64,000 bases of DNA from Acidobacteriota bacterium. Lineage in GTDB: Bacteria > Acidobacteriota > Terriglobia > Acidiferrales > UBA7541. The stretch covers positions 1-64,000 of the forward strand of contig QHZD01000020.1 in the NCBI GenBank assembly GCA_003225315.1. The letters run 5' to 3'. Made by a program: the position numbers and the translations under genes. This document shows, one piece after another, positions 30,408 to 41,100 of this stretch. The notes under the pieces are model-generated. The model made no database searches, had not been told where the DNA came from, and saw only the letters and a list, made by a program, of their open reading frames with translations. Positions within the stretch are counted from its first letter, which is position 1; the number at the start of each line of letters is the position of its first letter.

Positions 30408-30481
30408 AGGCGCGGGTGGGATTCGAACCCACGAATGGAGGTTTTGCAGACCTCTCCCTTGGGCCACTTGGGTACCGCGCC
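30408..30481 (-). tRNA. tRNA-Cys (anticodon GCA)
   Basis: A 74-base cloverleaf on the minus strand: acceptor GGCGCGG / CCGCGCC with discriminator U, anticodon arm GAGGT-CTGCAAA-ACCTC (anticodon GCA), and T-arm GTGGGTTCGAATCCCAC. CCA is not encoded. It lies 70 bases downstream of galT on the same strand. Confidence 0.97.
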
Positions 30482-30550
30482 GAATCTTTAAGTATAGCAA
30501 ATCTGAAAGAACTCTCCGGACATCCCAAACAAGGCCGCATTCGACAACGC

Positions 30551-31573
30551 CTATTTTTTCTCCGCAACAGCCTGAATTTTTGCTTCGCGCAAAAATCGCG
30601 CCGATTCTTCGGGAGGCGTTGGGTTGATGTAAAACCCCGTACCCCATTCAAAGCCCGCGACCTTGGTTAGCTTGGGAATGATTTCGATGTGCCAGTGGTA
30701 GTGGTCGTTGATCTCTTCGCTGATCGGAGACGTGTGGATCATGAAATTTAGCGCAGGACGGTCGAGCACCTGGTCAAGACGCATCAGCGTATCCTTCAGC
30801 ATCCGCGCCAGGCTTGCATACATGGAGCTCTGATTATTCTCATACGACGACCCATGGACCTTCGGCAGCAGCCACATCTCAAACGGAAAGCGCGGCGCAT
30901 AAGGGGCAAGCGTGATGAAATGTTCGTTCTCACCGATGACGCGTTCGCCGGTATCGCGCTCCTGACGGATGATGTCGCAGAAAATGCAGCGTTCCTTCTC
31001 ATCGTAATAGTGCCAACAGCTGTCGATTTCTTCGCGCACACGCCGCGGAACGATGGGCAGGGCAATTAACTGTGAGTGCGGGTGGTCGATGGTTGCACCG
31101 GCGGCTTCTCCGTGATTCTTGAAAATGAGAATGTAGCGGAAGCGCTTATCATTCTTCAGGTCCAGCATGCGGTCGCGATAGCCCCAGAGCACGTCCTCCA
31201 CGGCACGTTCCGGCAGGGTTGCAAGAGTTGCAACATGGTTCGGTGACTCGATCACCACTTCGTGCGCGCCGATTCCGTTCATCTTGTCAAAGAGACCTTC
31301 GCCCTCGCGGTCCAGCTCACCCTCAATGCCCAGCGCAGGAAATTTGTTGGGCACGACGCGGATGCTCCAGCCCGGAGTGTTTGGGCCGCCGCCGTTCCGG
31401 CCGTAGACGAGAATTTCCGGCGGAGTTCGAGATTCGTTGCCTGCGCAAAAGGGGCAGTTTTTCTCTTCTCTTGGGATGACGCTCTCACGGAGAAAATCGT
31501 TTGGCCGCTTCCCCCGTTCCGTTGAAATAATCACCCACCGGCCCGTGATCGGGTCCTTACGCAACTCCGGCAA
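30551..31573 (-). CDS. galT: Galactose-1-phosphate uridylyltransferase
   Basis: A 340-residue protein with a TTG start at 31573, preceded by GAGGAGGATTGC. It exchanges UMP between UDP-glucose and galactose-1-phosphate in the Leloir pathway (EC 2.7.7.12). The HIT-type active site HPHSQ is at about 164-168, with the nucleophilic second His. Zinc-site cysteines are in NCPFCAGNE (40-43). DPITGRWVIISTERGKRPNDF opens the protein as in the family. galK and galE are not in the window. It forms a run with the YraN-like gene, 108 bases upstream. Confidence 0.93.
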   Translation of the reverse strand: MPELRKDPITGRWVIISTERGKRPNDFLRESVIPREEKNCPFCAGNESRTPPEILVYGRNGGGPNTPGWSIRVVPNKFPALGIEGELDREGEGLFDKMNGIGAHEVVIESPNHVATLATLPERAVEDVLWGYRDRMLDLKNDKRFRYILIFKNHGEAAGATIDHPHSQLIALPIVPRRVREEIDSCWHYYDEKERCIFCDIIRQERDTGERVIGENEHFITLAPYAPRFPFEMWLLPKVHGSSYENNQSSMYASLARMLKDTLMRLDQVLDRPALNFMIHTSPISEEINDHYHWHIEIIPKLTKVAGFEWGTGFYINPTPPEESARFLREAKIQAVAEKK

Positions 31574-31681
31574 AGCAATCCTCCTCGATGATGTTCTGGT
31601 TCACCCGCGCAAGGCGAGCGACCAGGAGACTTTGGATTGTACCGCGTCTAGCAATTCCACGAAGACACTCCGCTCAGGCCG

Positions 31682-32155
31682 CTACATTTGAGGGCTGAAC
31701 GCATCCTTGTGCAACCGCACTACCGGCGGCTGTCCTGGGCAGTTATCAATCGCCATGACATCAAACCGGCAAGGACATTCGCCGACGTGACGCTCCGCCA
31801 GAAATCGCTGCGCGGTGCGAACTACAAGGTGCTGTTTCTCCCGCGTAACACTTAGTTCAGGCAGCGCCGGCAAGTCTTCGCGGATAGTGCGCGTTCTGAC
31901 TTCCACAAAGGCGAGCGTCTTGCCATCGTAACCCACGAGATCGATTTCGCCCTTGATGCTGCGCGGAGTGTAATTCCGGGCAACGAATATGTACCCCTGT
32001 CTTCGCAAATACCAGTAAGCGTAGGTTTCTCCGCGAATGCCGGTGCGCCGGGCTTCCAGCTTTTTTGCATCGCTGGAAAAACTCTCCTCTTCGCGCAGAC
32101 CTCGCCGAGCGGCCCAGTGCACCGCTTGAAACATCAGATTTGAGAATATCGGCAT
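31682..32155 (-). CDS. YraN family (UPF0102) nuclease-like protein
   Basis: A 157-residue protein with the UPF0102 core: RGETYAYWYLRRQGYIFVARNY, GEIDLVGYDGKTLAFVEVRTR. The E-I-D-L...V-E-V-R/K arrangement is that of Holliday-junction-resolvase-like PD-(D/E)xK folds, although the terminal Lys is Arg here. The N-terminus carries about 35 extra residues (PIFSNLMFQAVHW...); a shorter start at ATG 32134 is possible. Role: uncertain DNA-processing protein. Confidence 0.85.
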   Translation of the reverse strand: MPIFSNLMFQAVHWAARRGLREEESFSSDAKKLEARRTGIRGETYAYWYLRRQGYIFVARNYTPRSIKGEIDLVGYDGKTLAFVEVRTRTIREDLPALPELSVTREKQHLVVRTAQRFLAERHVGECPCRFDVMAIDNCPGQPPVVRLHKDAFSPQM

Positions 32156-32296
32156 GGTCCCGTCACCGATTCTTGAGCCCCGCGCAGTATAAACAATAAT
32201 CCCATGGCTGCCATAGTGCTTCTGGAACAGTTACGGGGCTCTATTCGGCCTCTCGCAGATTTAAGTGGGCATGAGGTTGTTTGCCCTGCCCCGCTG

Positions 32297-32602
32297 CTAG
32301 GATTGTCGGCCCGCGTACTTCCGGAGCACGTTGATTACTGCTCCTGATAAAAAATAAATGAAGCTTGTCCACCCGACAATCAGGATCCATGCAAAAACAA
32401 TGTTGGCCGTTCCCGAAAGAGGACTATGGAACAGAATTTTCCAGATCGGAAAGCCTACGTAGAGTCCTATTCTCGCTGCTTGGTAATTCTGCCACCAGTA
32501 CAGCTCAGTTCCAGGCTTATTGATCAGCGGCCAATATAACGCCTGGATAGTCACGAATAACGATATCCCCGCTATCGTCAAACGAAGTATGAGTTTTCCC
32601 AT
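32297..32602 (-). CDS. Hypothetical small membrane protein
   Basis: A 101-residue protein from ATG 32602 with a weak ribosome site. Two clear hydrophobic segments are visible (LRLTIAGISLFVTIQALYW; ANIVFAWILIVGWTSFIYFL), plus a weaker third (IGLYVGFPIWKILF). The C-terminus is short and basic. Not recognised. Lower GC and codon use somewhat unlike the neighbours suggest a lineage-specific gene. It follows the aminotransferase gene by 20 bases on the same strand. Confidence 0.55.
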   Translation of the reverse strand: MGKLILRLTIAGISLFVTIQALYWPLINKPGTELYWWQNYQAARIGLYVGFPIWKILFHSPLSGTANIVFAWILIVGWTSFIYFLSGAVINVLRKYAGRQS

Positions 32603-32622
32603 TGATCTTCAGCCGACCCTGG

Positions 32623-33969
32623 CTAGATCTTCTCCGCCTCGCGAAAACAATCTTCCAGTGTCCGCGCCGCAAAGTCGGCGTGTTCCTGATCGATCAGCAG
32701 TGGCGGTGAGAGGCGAATGGTGTTCTCACCGGCACCGAGCACCAGCAGGCCCTTGTGAAACGCCAGATCGACAATGGCATTGCGCAAGTCGGCAGCCTTT
32801 TCTTTCGTGCGCTGATCCCGCACAATTTCAATGCCGATCATCAATCCACGTCCGCGCACGTCGCCGACGATCTTGAAGTTCTTTGTCCAATCGGCCAGTC
32901 GTCCGAAGAGGTAATCTCCCATGCGTCGCGCGTTTTCCTTGTACTCGCCCTCGATCAGTTCCATGGTGGCCAGCGCCGCCGCAATACACACCGGGTTTCC
33001 GCCGAACGTCGTTCCGTGCGAGCCTGGCCCCCAGCGCATCACGCTTTCTCTTGCGATGATCGCGCCAAGTGGCATGCCGCTCGCAATGCCCTTCGCGGAA
33101 CAGAGAATGTCAGGTTCGATCCCGGCGTGTTCACTGGCCCACCACTTTCCTGTGCGGCCCATTCCCGACTGCACTTCGTCCACGATGAACATTATTCCGT
33201 GCTGGCGGCAGATCCGCTGCAATTCCTGCAGGAAGAACTTCGGCGCCGGCACGTATCCACCTTCGCCCTGAATGGGCTCGATGATGATGCCAGCGACGTC
33301 TTCGGGATCGAACAACCGCTTGAAAATCTGTCCTTCGAGTTGCTCGAGTATCTCCGCGCCGCAGGTCTCCGCAGTGTGGCCGTGCGCGCAGCGATAAGCG
33401 TACGGGTAGGGAATGTGCTCGATGCCGCTGAGCAACGCGCCAAAGCCTTTGCGCTGCGTCGATTTCGATGCCGTCAACGACAGCGCGCCCATGGACCGGC
33501 CATGGAAGCAACCGTAAAACGCAATCAGCTTGTCGCGCTTTGTGGCGTGTCTCGCCAGCTTGATGGCACCTTCAATCGCCTCGGTGCCCGAATTGGTGAA
33601 AAAGACTTTCTTGCTTTCCGCGCCCGGCATCGTCCGGCCCAGGCGCTCGGCCAGTTGCGGCATGCTCTCGTAATAAAAATCAGTGCCGGACATGTGAATG
33701 AGCTCGGCCGCCTGCTTCTGAATCGCGGCGACAACCTTCGGATGGCAGTGTCCAGTCGAGCAAACGGCAATCCCCGCCGCGAAGTCGAGGAAATTGTTAC
33801 CGTCCACGTCTTCCACGATAGCGCCATGACCACGCTTGGCCACCAGCGGATAGTCGCGCGTGTACGACGGCGACATGAATCTCGCATCTTGCTCCAGAAC
33901 CCGCTTGGCGTTCGGCCCGGGCAGCGCCGTCACGAGCCGGGGCGTTTTTACCTCTAATGTCGTTGGCAT
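32623..33969 (-). CDS. Class III aminotransferase (acetylornithine/4-aminobutyrate type)
   Basis: A 448-residue PLP enzyme from ATG 33969 (TGGAGGAA upstream). Fold-type I class III motifs are present: FLDFAAGIAVCSTGHCHPKVV, FFTNSGTEAIEGAIKLAR, FYGCFHGRSMGALSLTAS, FIVDEVQSGMGRTG, and the PLP lysine in CSAKGIASGMPLGA. Sequence does not decide between ornithine, acetylornithine, lysine or 4-aminobutyrate as substrate. An insertion with two cysteines (YRCAHGHTAETCG) occurs near residues 190-205. No arginine-biosynthesis genes are adjacent, so a catabolic role is possible. Confidence 0.88.
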   Translation of the reverse strand: MPTTLEVKTPRLVTALPGPNAKRVLEQDARFMSPSYTRDYPLVAKRGHGAIVEDVDGNNFLDFAAGIAVCSTGHCHPKVVAAIQKQAAELIHMSGTDFYYESMPQLAERLGRTMPGAESKKVFFTNSGTEAIEGAIKLARHATKRDKLIAFYGCFHGRSMGALSLTASKSTQRKGFGALLSGIEHIPYPYAYRCAHGHTAETCGAEILEQLEGQIFKRLFDPEDVAGIIIEPIQGEGGYVPAPKFFLQELQRICRQHGIMFIVDEVQSGMGRTGKWWASEHAGIEPDILCSAKGIASGMPLGAIIARESVMRWGPGSHGTTFGGNPVCIAAALATMELIEGEYKENARRMGDYLFGRLADWTKNFKIVGDVRGRGLMIGIEIVRDQRTKEKAADLRNAIVDLAFHKGLLVLGAGENTIRLSPPLLIDQEHADFAARTLEDCFREAEKI

Positions 33970-34166
33970 TTCTTCCTCCAGTGAAGAAACAAAGGTTGAG
34001 GTGAATCAACAACTTCGGGCAAGCGCAGGCCTCCAAGCGGATTTATCCGCCGGTGGCCTGTAGGAGAAAGAAAATTAGACTAAGTCTACGCCGTAGAGTT
34101 CTGGCCGCTGGGCGGCCGGCGGGAGGAACCCCGGGACATGCGAAGGGCGAATTTGAAGGTTAAGGC

Positions 34167-35606
34167 TCACTTGCGTTTCCAGCGGACGCTGCCATCTTTG
34201 GCGTCCTCAATCATTATACCATGATCCGCGAGTTCTTTGCGGATGCGGTCGGCGGTGGCGAAATCCCGCCTTTTCTTTGCGGCGTTGCGCTCCGCGACAA
34301 GCCGGTCGACTTCTGCATCCTCCGGTCCGCTCTCCGGGCCGCCGTATCCGAGCGCGCGAAGCTTTTCGCTGTCATTGTCTTCCACGACGGCGAAGACTTT
34401 GTCGAATGTGGCGAGAAACTCCAGGACCGCCGGAACGTCAGCCTGCCGGAATTCGCCCTTATCGATAGCGATATTCGCTTCGCGCACCAGGTCGAACATT
34501 GCTGCCAGCGCCCGCGCGGTATTCAAGTCGTCTGAAAGTCCGGCGTCAAACTCTTCCGCGGCCTTTACAATGCGCGCGGCCATTCCGTCTCGCTTGCCAT
34601 TGGGAAATTTTGCGCGCCTCAGTCTGTCGGCGAAATTCCGCAGCCGTTCCACAGAGCTGGCTGCCTGCTGCAGGCCATCGAAAGTGAAATTGAGCTGCTT
34701 GCGGTAAGGAACGCCGGCCAAGGCAAACCGCAAAGCCGAAGGCTTGTAACCCTTCGCGAACAAATCGCGCAGCGTGAAGAAGTTCCCCGCCGACTTGGAC
34801 ATCTTCTCGCCTTCGACAAGTAAATGTTCCGCATGCAGCCAGTAGCGCACGAAGGGCTTGCCCGTCGCGCCTTCGCTCTGCGCGATTTCGTTTTCGTGAT
34901 GCGGAAATGCCAGATCGATTCCGCCGGTATGAATATCCAGTGTGTCACCGAGATATTTCATGGCCATCGCGGAGCATTCAATGTGCCAGCCGGGACGCCC
35001 GCGGCCAATCGAGGTTTCCCAGAAGTGTTCTCCCGGTTTTGGCGCTTTCCACAACGCAAAATCCCGCGCGCTCTCTTTTTCGTAGCGATCGTTATCAACG
35101 CGTGCACCTGCTTGGATGCCGGTCAAATCGATCTTTGAAAGTTTTCCGTACTCGGGGAATTTCGCGATGCGGTAATAGATTGATCCGTCGCCGGGGTACG
35201 TGAATGACTTTTCCTGCAACCACTGGATTAACTTAACCATCTCATCAATATGGTCCGTCGCGCGAATCCAGTGCTCGGGCGCTTCGATGCTGAGCGCTTT
35301 GCAATCGTCGAAAAAAGCCTGCACGAATTTCGCGGTGTAGTCGCGGATACCTACGCCGGCAGCAGCGGCATTGGCGATGATGCGGTCATCCACATCGGTC
35401 AGGTTCATCACGTGGTTCAGCTTGAATCCGCGCAGCTTCAGAAACCGCCGCAAAATATCTTGAAAAACGAAGGTGCGGTAATTCCCGATGTGCGCGTAGT
35501 CGTAGACCGTCGGCCCGCACGTGTACATGCGCACTTCGCCCGCTTTTTGCGGAACGAAATTCTCAATTTTCCCGCTCAGTGTGTTGTGCAGCTGAATATC
35601 GGCCAT
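34167..35606 (-). CDS. cysS: Cysteine--tRNA ligase
   Basis: A 479-residue class I aminoacyl-tRNA synthetase. The start is ATG 35606, where the family N-terminus begins (MADIQLHNTLSGK); the frame to 35714 is not homologous. HIGH motif appears as AHIGN (about 38-42) after the zinc cysteine in YTCGPTVYDY, and KMSKS as GEKMSKSAGNF. Other zinc ligands are in CSAMAMKYLG and HHENEIAQSEG. It charges tRNA-Cys, whose gene (GCA) lies 4 kb downstream. Monocistronic by spacing. Confidence 0.96.
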   Translation of the reverse strand: MADIQLHNTLSGKIENFVPQKAGEVRMYTCGPTVYDYAHIGNYRTFVFQDILRRFLKLRGFKLNHVMNLTDVDDRIIANAAAAGVGIRDYTAKFVQAFFDDCKALSIEAPEHWIRATDHIDEMVKLIQWLQEKSFTYPGDGSIYYRIAKFPEYGKLSKIDLTGIQAGARVDNDRYEKESARDFALWKAPKPGEHFWETSIGRGRPGWHIECSAMAMKYLGDTLDIHTGGIDLAFPHHENEIAQSEGATGKPFVRYWLHAEHLLVEGEKMSKSAGNFFTLRDLFAKGYKPSALRFALAGVPYRKQLNFTFDGLQQAASSVERLRNFADRLRRAKFPNGKRDGMAARIVKAAEEFDAGLSDDLNTARALAAMFDLVREANIAIDKGEFRQADVPAVLEFLATFDKVFAVVEDNDSEKLRALGYGGPESGPEDAEVDRLVAERNAAKKRRDFATADRIRKELADHGIMIEDAKDGSVRWKRK

Positions 35607-35792
35607 GGGCTGTAAATGGTCTCTTTCCGCATACGAATAAGCGTTCGATTGTAGCCGAGGCGTTTGAAGCGTAGCAATGTCGAAGCGGCGCGATGTTGCG
35701 CGGAGGGGACTCAATGAGACTTGTTTAGTCCTAATTGACGTTGGCCGCTCCCGCGGTTAAAGTCCTCCTTCTCTTACGTGAAGGAGTTATCG

Positions 35793-37787
35793 ATGAATCG
35801 TTTTTTTTCGGCTGGCGCTCTGCCTGTTCTCATGGCCATCGCCTTGCCAATACTTGCTCAGGAGCCGCCCAAGAGCGCAGGGCCAAAGTTGCTAACGCCC
35901 GAAGCCTCCCTGAACCTGCGGAACATTTCTGACCTGCAATTCTCTCCGGACGGCAGCCGGCTTGCGTTTGTGGTCACGGAGCCTGCGAGGGGAGAGCGCC
36001 GCGCGCGTCACATTTGGATTTATGAGAAACAGTCCGGCACAATCCGGCAGTTCACCTCTTCCGCCAAGTCCGAATTCTTGCCGCGCTGGTCGCCTGACGG
36101 AAAACAACTCGCTTTTCTTTCCGACCGCGACGAACAGCAGCAGGTCTACGCGATGCGTGGGGACGGCGGCGAAGCCAGCCCCCTGACGAAAGGAAAGCGT
36201 GGCGTGAAGAATTTTGCTTGGTCGCCCAACGGCAAGCAAATCGCCTTCCTTGCTCCCGACGCAAAAACAGAAGCAGAAGAAAAAAAGGAAAAAGACAAAG
36301 ACGACGCTCACGTAGTGGATAAAGAAGATAAACATGCCCGGCTCTGGCTGCTCACTCTCGACACCGGAGAAGCAAAAGCACTTACCGAACCTAAATGGGA
36401 TATCCGCGAAGTTGTGTGGTATCCCTCTGGAACCAGCCTGATCCTTAGCGCCACGGATCACCCTGAGTCGGACCAGAACACCGAGCGCATTTTTTCCTTT
36501 CGCCTCTCGGATACTTCCACTGGCGACCGCAAAGCGGCCGAACCTATGACTTTGGCACTTGCTCCTCGCGGCCCCTTCGGCAATATCCGCATCGCGGCGG
36601 ATGGCAAAAGGATGGCATTTGTCGGTTGCCGCGAAGACGGTCCCTCGCCGCACGACTTGATCCTCGCTCGGCCTGGCGAAAAAGCCACTCAGAATCTCAG
36701 CGGCGCCAGTGTGGACCGGCCGGTCTTTGACTTTCGTTGGACCAGGGACGGCAGTCTGCTCGCTCTTGCGGAAGATGGCTTCCATACAAAATTCATCGCT
36801 TTCAGTGCGGAAGGCGCTCTCAAAGATGCCCCTGCGATGCCTGCCAATCCAAACGCTTTCAGCGTTTCCGAAACCGGCGAAGTTGCTTTTGCGGGGCAGA
36901 CTGCGACGACTCCCCAAGAATTATGGCTTTGGGACCAAAAGGGCGCGCCCAAGCAAATCTCTCACCTGAACGATTCCTGGAAGCAATACACGCTCAGCGC
37001 CCTAGAATTCTATAAATACAAATCCTTCGACGGCCAGGAAATCGAAGCGGCGCTCTTGAAACCACCTGGCTCTGGCGGCAAATCCAAGCTGCCGCTCATC
37101 ACCCTGATTCATGGCGGGCCTACGGGCGCATGGCAGGACTCCATCGAAACCTGGGGACAGCTCCTTGCGGCACGCGGTTACGCCGTTTTTTATCCGAATA
37201 TTCGAGGATCGAGCGGTTACGGCGAGAAGTTTATTGAAATGAATCGCGGCGATTGGGGCGGCGGCGATTACCGGGACGTTATAGCGGGCGTCGATGATCT
37301 CGTTGCGCGGGGCATCGCCGATCCCGACAAGCTGGCCATCGGCGGCTGGTCTTACGGCGGCTACATGTCCGAGTGGGCGATTACGCAAACGACGCGATTC
37401 AAAGCTGCCGTCTCCGGCGCCGGCCTCTCCAATCTCATTTCCGAATACGGTACCGAGCAGGGCCCTTCCTACGACGAGTGGTTCTACGGCCTACCGTACG
37501 AGCCGGAAAAGATCGCTGGATTTCTGAACAGCTCCCCCTTCGTTCATCTCAAGAATGTGAAAACGCCTACGCTAATTCTTCAGGGCGACGCCGATCCCGT
37601 CGATCCGCCCGGCCAGAGCCAGGAACTGTACCGCGGCCTCAAACGTTACGGCGTCGAGACCGAACTCGTTATGTACCCGCGGGAGCCGCATGGCTTTCAC
37701 GAAGAAAAACACCTTCTGGACCGCTTGAACCGCATCCTCGCCTGGTACGACAAGCTCCTAAAGCAAGGGACGACCGCCAGCAAGTAG
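35793..37787 (+). CDS. S9 family prolyl oligopeptidase-type peptidase, secreted
   Basis: A 664-residue protein from ATG 35793; GAAGGAG at the upstream in-frame GTG is its ribosome site. A signal peptide (FFSAGALPVLMAIALPILAQ) and an N-terminal beta-propeller with WD/TolB-like units (DLQFSPDGSRLAFVV, RWSPDGKQLAFLSDR) are followed by an alpha/beta-hydrolase domain. The Ser nucleophile is in GGWSYGGYMSEW, Asp in GDADPVDPPGQ and His in REPHGFHEE. A highly charged insertion (EAEEKKEKDKDDAHVVDKEDKHARL, split here by a propeller loop) lies near residue 170. Periplasmic peptidase. Confidence 0.93.
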   Translation: MNRFFSAGALPVLMAIALPILAQEPPKSAGPKLLTPEASLNLRNISDLQFSPDGSRLAFVVTEPARGERRARHIWIYEKQSGTIRQFTSSAKSEFLPRWSPDGKQLAFLSDRDEQQQVYAMRGDGGEASPLTKGKRGVKNFAWSPNGKQIAFLAPDAKTEAEEKKEKDKDDAHVVDKEDKHARLWLLTLDTGEAKALTEPKWDIREVVWYPSGTSLILSATDHPESDQNTERIFSFRLSDTSTGDRKAAEPMTLALAPRGPFGNIRIAADGKRMAFVGCREDGPSPHDLILARPGEKATQNLSGASVDRPVFDFRWTRDGSLLALAEDGFHTKFIAFSAEGALKDAPAMPANPNAFSVSETGEVAFAGQTATTPQELWLWDQKGAPKQISHLNDSWKQYTLSALEFYKYKSFDGQEIEAALLKPPGSGGKSKLPLITLIHGGPTGAWQDSIETWGQLLAARGYAVFYPNIRGSSGYGEKFIEMNRGDWGGGDYRDVIAGVDDLVARGIADPDKLAIGGWSYGGYMSEWAITQTTRFKAAVSGAGLSNLISEYGTEQGPSYDEWFYGLPYEPEKIAGFLNSSPFVHLKNVKTPTLILQGDADPVDPPGQSQELYRGLKRYGVETELVMYPREPHGFHEEKHLLDRLNRILAWYDKLLKQGTTASK

Positions 37788-38121
37788 TCACGACACATCT
37801 GGAATTCCGCCGCGCGCTTGTGGCGGTGCCAAACCAGCCACAAATTGTAGGGTAAGGCTTTACACGCACTTCACACCGTGTTACTGTTTTTTTCCGTACC
37901 GCCATCCTTGCGCCAGGCGGCTGGGCCTCTGACTGAGAACCTGCCAAACGTTTTGACAGGCAACCTGAGAAAGGTTGACTTGTCGCTCGAAAGACCCTCC
38001 CCTCGAGGAATACAACGTCGTCTCTCCTCGCGTTCAATTGCCACGGCCCCCTGGGTGGACAGAGTAACTGTTGTTGGCATCAAACTTGGTTTAGCGCGAT
38101 CTGAGGGACAAAGGGGACATC
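37788..38121. other. Intergenic region before smc
   Basis: 334 bases without a gene. It contains two adjoining dyads: CCTGCCAAACGTTTTGACAGG (imperfect, 37940-37960 plus flank) and CAACCT-GAGAA-AGGTTG (37961-37977). They may be a terminator-like or regulatory structure, though no T-run follows. No confident promoter for smc was found. Confidence 0.4.
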
Positions 38122-41100
38122 TTGCTGAAGCTGCGAAAAGTCGAAATCGTTGGCTTTAAGTCGTTCTGCGAGCGCACCGTAGTCACGTTCAGCGGGTCCG
38201 GCACAACGTGCATCGTCGGGCCGAACGGCTGCGGCAAATCCAACGTCGTGGATGCCATCTCCTGGGTTCTCGGCGAGCAGAGCCACAAATCGCTGCGCGC
38301 CGAACGCATGGCCGATTGCATTTTTAATGGCACCACCAAGCGCCCGCCGCTCGGACTCGCCGAAGTCACAATCACCATGGAAGATCCCGAGCTGGCTGAA
38401 GCTGCCCGCTTCGTGATCGAAAGCGCCGGGTCAGACTCAGCGACGGATTCCGCAACCGCCACCAACGAAAGTGGCGAAAACTCAGGTTTGACCGACAAAG
38501 CCGAAACTCTCTCGCTCGACCGCGCGCAGGCCCCTGAAACGCAAGAAGCCGCCGCTGACGGTTCAGCTCCCTCGGCTGAACCCGGTGGCAAGTTCAAGCG
38601 GAAGAAAAAGCAGGCGGACAAGCCGGTTCTAGCCACGAAACCGGGCGAAGTCGTTGTCAGCCGCCGCCTCTATCGCTCCGGCCAAAGCGAGTACTTGATC
38701 AATGGGCGCGTGGGAAGGCTTCGCGACATTCAGGAAATGTTCATGGGCGTCGGCCTGGGCCCGGACTCCTACGCCATCATCGAGCAGGGCCGCATCGGCT
38801 TGATTCTCTCCACCAAGCCCATGGAGCGCCGCGCCATCATCGAGGAAGCCGCTGGCGTCACGAAATTCAAGACTAAGAAGCGTCTCGCGGAAGCCAAGCT
38901 CGAATCTTCGAAGGTCAATCTCTCGCGCGTCAACGACATCGTGGTGGAAGTCGAAAAGCAGCTTGGCTCGTTGAAGCGCCAGGCCGCCAAAGCACGCCGT
39001 TATTCCGAAATTCGCGATCAGATGCGCAGCATCGTTCGCCAGATGCTGGCGGGAAAAGCGCGCGAACTGGACGCCGAAGCCGAACGCGTCTCCAAGCAGC
39101 TGAAAGAGCTAAACACCGCGGAATTGCAGCGCGCCGCCGCCATCCAACAGCAGGAAAGCGAACAGGATCGGTTGAATCAACGGATTTACGAGCTAGACGC
39201 GGAAATTCGGCAGAACCAGAATGTTTTGAATCTTACGGCGCTCGAGGCCGACCGCAGCGAGAATCGCATCGCCTTCAACCGGCAGCGCGCCGAGGAACTC
39301 GTCGGGCGTCATGCACAGGTGAATGCGGAACTGGCGCAAGCCACTGCCCAGGCTGTGGAATGGGAATCTCGCAGCACGTCGCAGGTGCAAGCGGTCACAT
39401 TGCTGCGCGAGGAATCGGGTGTTCTGACCGCTCGCGTGGAAGAACTCGCGAAACGCGCCGAGTCTCGTGCCACGCAGATCGCCGAATCTGAAGCGAAAAT
39501 TGAGGCATTGCGCCGCTCCTCATCGGAAGCCGGGGAAAGCCTGCTGCGTCTGCATGGGGAGCAGAAGCAAGCCGAAGAGGCGCTCGTGCACCAGACCGAA
39601 GCGCTCCGAAAGCTCGAAGCGAGCGAGCACGACTTTCTGGAAACTTCCATGCGCGCGCGCGATGACGCCGAGCGTGCAGCTTTCGACCATGAATCCGCCA
39701 CCGGTCAGCTCAACGCGCTAAAACAAAGTGCAGCCTACCTTCAGGCCAAGATCGCAGGATTTCGCGAGGAAGGCGACGCTCTGTCGAAAGAAGCGAGCGC
39801 GCTCCGCGATTCTTTGGCGGGCGTTCGCGCGCGGCATTCCACGCTGACACAAATCTTGAATGACCGCTCCTACACAGCGGACGCCGTGCAGAAACTCTTT
39901 GCAGCTAACGAGCGCGGCGGCAGCAAGGCTTTTCGCGCCGTCGGCGTGCTGGCCGATTACGCGGAGGTCGAGGAGAAGCACGAGGCCGCCATCGAGCAAT
40001 ACCTGCGCGACGAGCTGGAATATGTCGTCGTCGAAACTTACGACCACGCGCGCGCAGGCGTTTCGATGCTGCGTGATGAAGTGGGTGGCCAGGCTACCTT
40101 TTTCGTGGACTCGCTCCGCAACCTGCGCCTTTCTTCCGAATACGAACCGATCGTGAATTTCCGCGCGGAAGACGGCATCATCTCGCGTCTCGACAAGCTC
40201 GTGGAGTTCCGCGACCCCCTCGGCGCAGTTGCAAAACAGTTCCTGCCGCGGCTGCGCTCCGCGTATTTGACGGACAGCACGGCAGCAGCAGAAAAACTGG
40301 CGCGCGAAAACTCACAATACGCTTTCGTTACGCCTGACGGCACGTGCTACCAGGGCCGCACGGTCACGGGTGGCCGCCCGGACGAAGTGGGGCCGCTCGG
40401 CATGAAGCGCGAATTGCGCGCGCTGGACGCGGAAGTGATGCAGCTCGAACATCAGATGAGTGAAAAGCAAGCCGCACTTGAAACCACCGCTGCCGAGTTA
40501 CACTCAACGGAGCAGTCGCTCACGGAAATCGACGAAAAGCAGCGCGAAGCAGAACGCGAAGCCATCTCCGCCATGCATCGCCATAGCCAGATGCAGGGCG
40601 AACTGGCCCGCCTCGGCCTGGAACTCACCATTTGCCAGAATGAACTGGCGCGCGTTCGCCAGGAAGCGAAGAGCGCCCAGGAGCGGGCCGAGCGCGCGAA
40701 GAACCAGCATGCCGCCGCCGCGCTGAGCCGTGCCGAAGCCGATGCCGAAAGCTTCCGGCTTGCGGAGTCGCTCGTGCAGCTTCGCGGGTCCGTCCAAACG
40801 GAACAGAATGAGCTTGCCGCCGGCCGCGCCGCATTTGCTGCGCTAAACGAGCGCCTCATGGCCGCCGAAGCGCTCGCCGCCCGGCTGAACGAAGAACGCG
40901 CCGAACTCGAACGCCGCGAAGCCGCGCTTCAGCAACAGATGGCTTCCATCGGCGACGAAACATCAGCCCTCGTCAAGCAAAGCGAGGAGCTTTCCCTCCA
41001 GCTCGAAGGCCTGCGTGGTGAAAAGCTGCGCCTGGAAGTCCGCCAGCGGGAGCTCGAGCAGGAATGGGACGCCGCCCGCACGCGCGTTACACAGATGGAA

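Noticed and set aside
38074-38101. Possible sigma-54 promoter (TTGGCATCAAACTTGG) before smc
   Set aside because: The GG and GC elements do not have the required spacing; GG is found where GC is needed.
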